From Kitasatospora aureofaciens (GTDB taxonomy: Bacteria; Actinomycetota; Actinomycetes; Streptomycetales; Streptomycetaceae): 64,000 nucleotides of DNA. The stretch is from the NCBI GenBank assembly GCA_000720845.1, contig JODU01000012.1, positions 124,001-188,000 of the forward strand, given 5' to 3'. This document shows, piece after piece, positions 62,281 through 64,000 of this stretch (position 1 is its first letter; the number at the start of each line of letters is the position of its first letter). Position numbers and translations under genes: made by a program. Under the pieces are notes generated by a model that made no database searches, had not been told where the DNA came from, and saw only the letters and a program-made list of their open reading frames with translations.

Positions 62281-62631
62281 TCAGCCTTCCGGATCGCCCG
62301 CCTCGCCCACGGGGAACCGGGACTCGTTGCGCTCGATCTTCGCCTCCAGCGCGGCCAGCGGGTCGACGCCGAGCACCTCGCAGAACTGGAGGAGGTACGC
62401 CAGCACGTCGGCGACCTCGTCCCGCACCCGGTGGGCGGTGTCCGGGTCGGTCATGACCCGGGCCGACTGCTCGGGGGTCGACCACTGGAAGATCTCCAGG
62501 AGTTCGGAGGCCTCCACGCTCAACGCGGCGGCCAGGTTCTTGGGGGTGTGGTACGGCTGCCAGTCGCGCGCGGCGGCGAACTCGGCCAGCCTGCGCCGCA
62601 GGGCCGCGAGGTCACGGGGGTGATCGGTCAC
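62281..62631 (-). CDS. MazG-like nucleotide pyrophosphohydrolase
   Basis: 116 residues from GTG at 62631, overlapping the ATPase stop (GTGA). AALSVEASELLEIFQW and RVRDEVADVLAYLLQFCEVL give the two acidic helices (ExxE and ExxD) that bind magnesium in MazG/iMazG folds. It splits NTP or dNTP to NMP and pyrophosphate, usually as house-cleaning of abnormal nucleotides. Coupled to the ATPase gene upstream. Confidence 0.85.
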   Translation of the reverse strand: MTDHPRDLAALRRRLAEFAAARDWQPYHTPKNLAAALSVEASELLEIFQWSTPEQSARVMTDPDTAHRVRDEVADVLAYLLQFCEVLGVDPLAALEAKIERNESRFPVGEAGDPEG

Positions 62632-63863
62632 GGGTTCAGGTGTACCACCGTGACGCCGCCCGCCCCGTCCGCCCCCGCCTCCCCGGCGGCTCCCGCCACC
62701 CACGACGCGTCGGCGACCGCTCCGACGAAGCGGATGTGCCCGCGGTCGCACATCCGCGCCGCCAGCCGGAGCAGTTCGGCGCGCTGGCGCACGTCCAGCC
62801 CGCGGTCGAAACCGTCGGCGAGGACGGTGAGCGTCTGCAGCGCGGCGGGCACCTCGCCGGCCGGGTCGACCTCCAGCACGCCGGGCCCGGTGAACAGCAC
62901 CAGGGCGAGGGCGAGGTAGCGCAGCTCGCCGTAGCCGAGGCGGGCCAGGCCGGTACGGACGCCGTCGCCCCGGTCGAGGAGGGCGCGGACCACGCCGCCG
63001 AGACCCGGTTCGGCCAGCACGTCCTCGACGGGGCCCGCGCATCCGGCCCGTACCGCCGTGACGAACTGCGCGTGCCGCCGGCCGCACTCGGCGCGGGTGC
63101 GCCACAGTACGTCGGCGAGGTTGTCGCAGCCGCCGAGCAGGCGCCCGGAGCCGGTGGGCACGGGCTCCCGCATCCGGCCCGGCCGGGGGTCGCAGGCGAA
63201 GACGGAGCGCAGGGCGACCACCATCTGCTCGGCCGCCGCGAGCACCCTGCGCTGCCCGTCCGTCTTGCCGGCCACCCGCAGCGGCAGCAGCGGGGTGCCG
63301 AGCCGGTCGTCCGGCAGCGGGGCGCGGGTCACGGGTGCCGACCCGGCCGTGTGCCAGGCCGCCTGCACGGTACGGCGGCCGGGGTCGCGCAGCGCGGTCT
63401 CCAGGAGCACCACGCCGTCCACCGTCAGCCGCTCCCCCACGATGCGCAGCTCGGGCTCGGCCTGCACGGCGACGTCCAGGTGCACCTGTCCCTCGGCCCC
63501 GTCGGCGGTGCAGCCGATGCGGAAGCCCCGTCGGCGCTGCGCGTCGGGCCGGGCCCGTTCGGGCACGCAGCCCGCCGGGTCCGGGAACACCGCGCCGAGT
63601 TCCGCGCCGCCGCCGAGCCGGGCCAGGGCGTCGTAGGCCCTGAGCGCGCTGGTCTTGCCGCTGCCGCTGGGCCCGGCGAGCACGGTGAGCGGCCCGAGCC
63701 GCAGCACGGCGCGCCGGTGCCCGGCGAAGGCGGACAGCCGCAGCTGGGTGACGCGGGGGCGGCCGGAAAGCGGCGCGACGGACGCGGACGACCCGGACGA
63801 GCCGGAGGGCGCAGGGGACGCGGAGGACGCGCGTGACGCGGAGGACGCAGGTGACGCTGCCAT
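62628..63863 (-). CDS. RecF/SMC-like AAA ATPase
   Basis: 411 residues from ATG at 63863. The first 40 residues are Ser/Ala-rich and disordered. LTVLAGPSGSGKTSALRAYDAL is the Walker A loop (about 59-72) with the preceding VTQLRLSAFAGHRRAVLRLGPL strand typical of ABC-type AAA ATPases of RecF/SMC style. GYGELRYLALALVLF and TVLADGFDRGLD provide a signature-like and Walker-B-like region, and FVGAVAD a late strand. It is translationally coupled to the MazG-like gene. Confidence 0.75.
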   Translation of the reverse strand: MAASPASSASRASSASPAPSGSSGSSASVAPLSGRPRVTQLRLSAFAGHRRAVLRLGPLTVLAGPSGSGKTSALRAYDALARLGGGAELGAVFPDPAGCVPERARPDAQRRRGFRIGCTADGAEGQVHLDVAVQAEPELRIVGERLTVDGVVLLETALRDPGRRTVQAAWHTAGSAPVTRAPLPDDRLGTPLLPLRVAGKTDGQRRVLAAAEQMVVALRSVFACDPRPGRMREPVPTGSGRLLGGCDNLADVLWRTRAECGRRHAQFVTAVRAGCAGPVEDVLAEPGLGGVVRALLDRGDGVRTGLARLGYGELRYLALALVLFTGPGVLEVDPAGEVPAALQTLTVLADGFDRGLDVRQRAELLRLAARMCDRGHIRFVGAVADASWVAGAAGEAGADGAGGVTVVHLNP

Positions 63864-64000
63864 ATGCGGACCGTAGGACCCTTCCGGACGGCGAACCGTT
63901 TTGCCCGTACGGCTTTCCTACGATCGGGGGACCGGCCGGCCAGGGCCGGACCGTCACACTCCCGGAACCCCCACCGCACTCTCCATCAGCCCGTTCACCT

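Overview
The window is high-GC actinobacterial DNA and most probably comes from a Streptomyces chromosome. The supporting signs are GTG/TTG starts with AGGAGG-type ribosome sites, GC-rich stem-loop terminators, secreted chitin and glycan enzymes, and small Streptomyces-type families (DUF4236, DUF5999, DUF6099, DUF2637). From memory, the order dxs - chitinase - xylFGH/rok7B7 - ngcEFG - GH92 - aconitase - murA-like - arcAB follows the Streptomyces coelicolor chromosome. No tRNA, rRNA, CRISPR array, transposase or phage gene was seen.

Region 1 (1-20.7 kb) is nutrient uptake and glycan breakdown. It holds a beta-propeller-like protein cut by the window edge, a small PIN/NYN-like protein, an amino-acid permease, dxs (isoprenoid precursor synthesis), a secreted GH18 chitinase behind DasR-type boxes, the xylose transporter XylFGH with its ROK regulator, the chitobiose transporter NgcEFG (no ATPase of its own), a large secreted GH92 mannosidase and a secreted FG-GAP repeat protein.

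Region 2 (20.7-29.4 kb) is central metabolism and small lineage proteins. Aconitase sits divergent from a DUF4236 protein and an XRE-HTH/MurA fusion. Two copies of the operator ATCTC-N6-GAGAT lie in this interval, plus an iron-box-like sequence. Several small hypothetical or secreted proteins and an alpha/beta hydrolase follow.

Region 3 (29.4-37.9 kb) is a PaaX-regulated aromatic-acid catabolic cluster: RidA, acyl-CoA dehydrogenase, an aryl-CoA ligase, PaaX, a sulfotransferase, a flavin monooxygenase/OYE fusion and enoyl-CoA hydratase. The set fits the CoA-dependent 2-aminobenzoate route. Two promoters carry the same 13-bp sequence TGACTGTCGTCAC.

Region 4 (37.9-42.3 kb) has an RsbW-like kinase and an arginine deiminase operon (arcA, arcB, permease).

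Region 5 (42.3-56.2 kb) is the most interesting. It contains a VMAP-type ternary NTPase system: an EAD2-VMAP protein, a MoxR AAA+ ATPase, and a 1556-residue vWA-like/NB-ARC/TPR protein. Across a cation/proton antiporter lies an effector-like operon on the same strand: alpha/beta hydrolase, caspase-EAD, a 76-residue FxsA-like peptide, and an HExxH peptide-modification protein. A phased six-unit 16-bp tandem repeat ends this operon. I infer an NTP-controlled biological-conflict locus fused to a RiPP-like module.

Region 6 (56.3-64 kb) has the Pnkp/Hen1 RNA-repair pair, an F420-type LLM oxidoreductase, a DUF6099 protein, and a translationally coupled AAA ATPase and MazG-like pyrophosphohydrolase.
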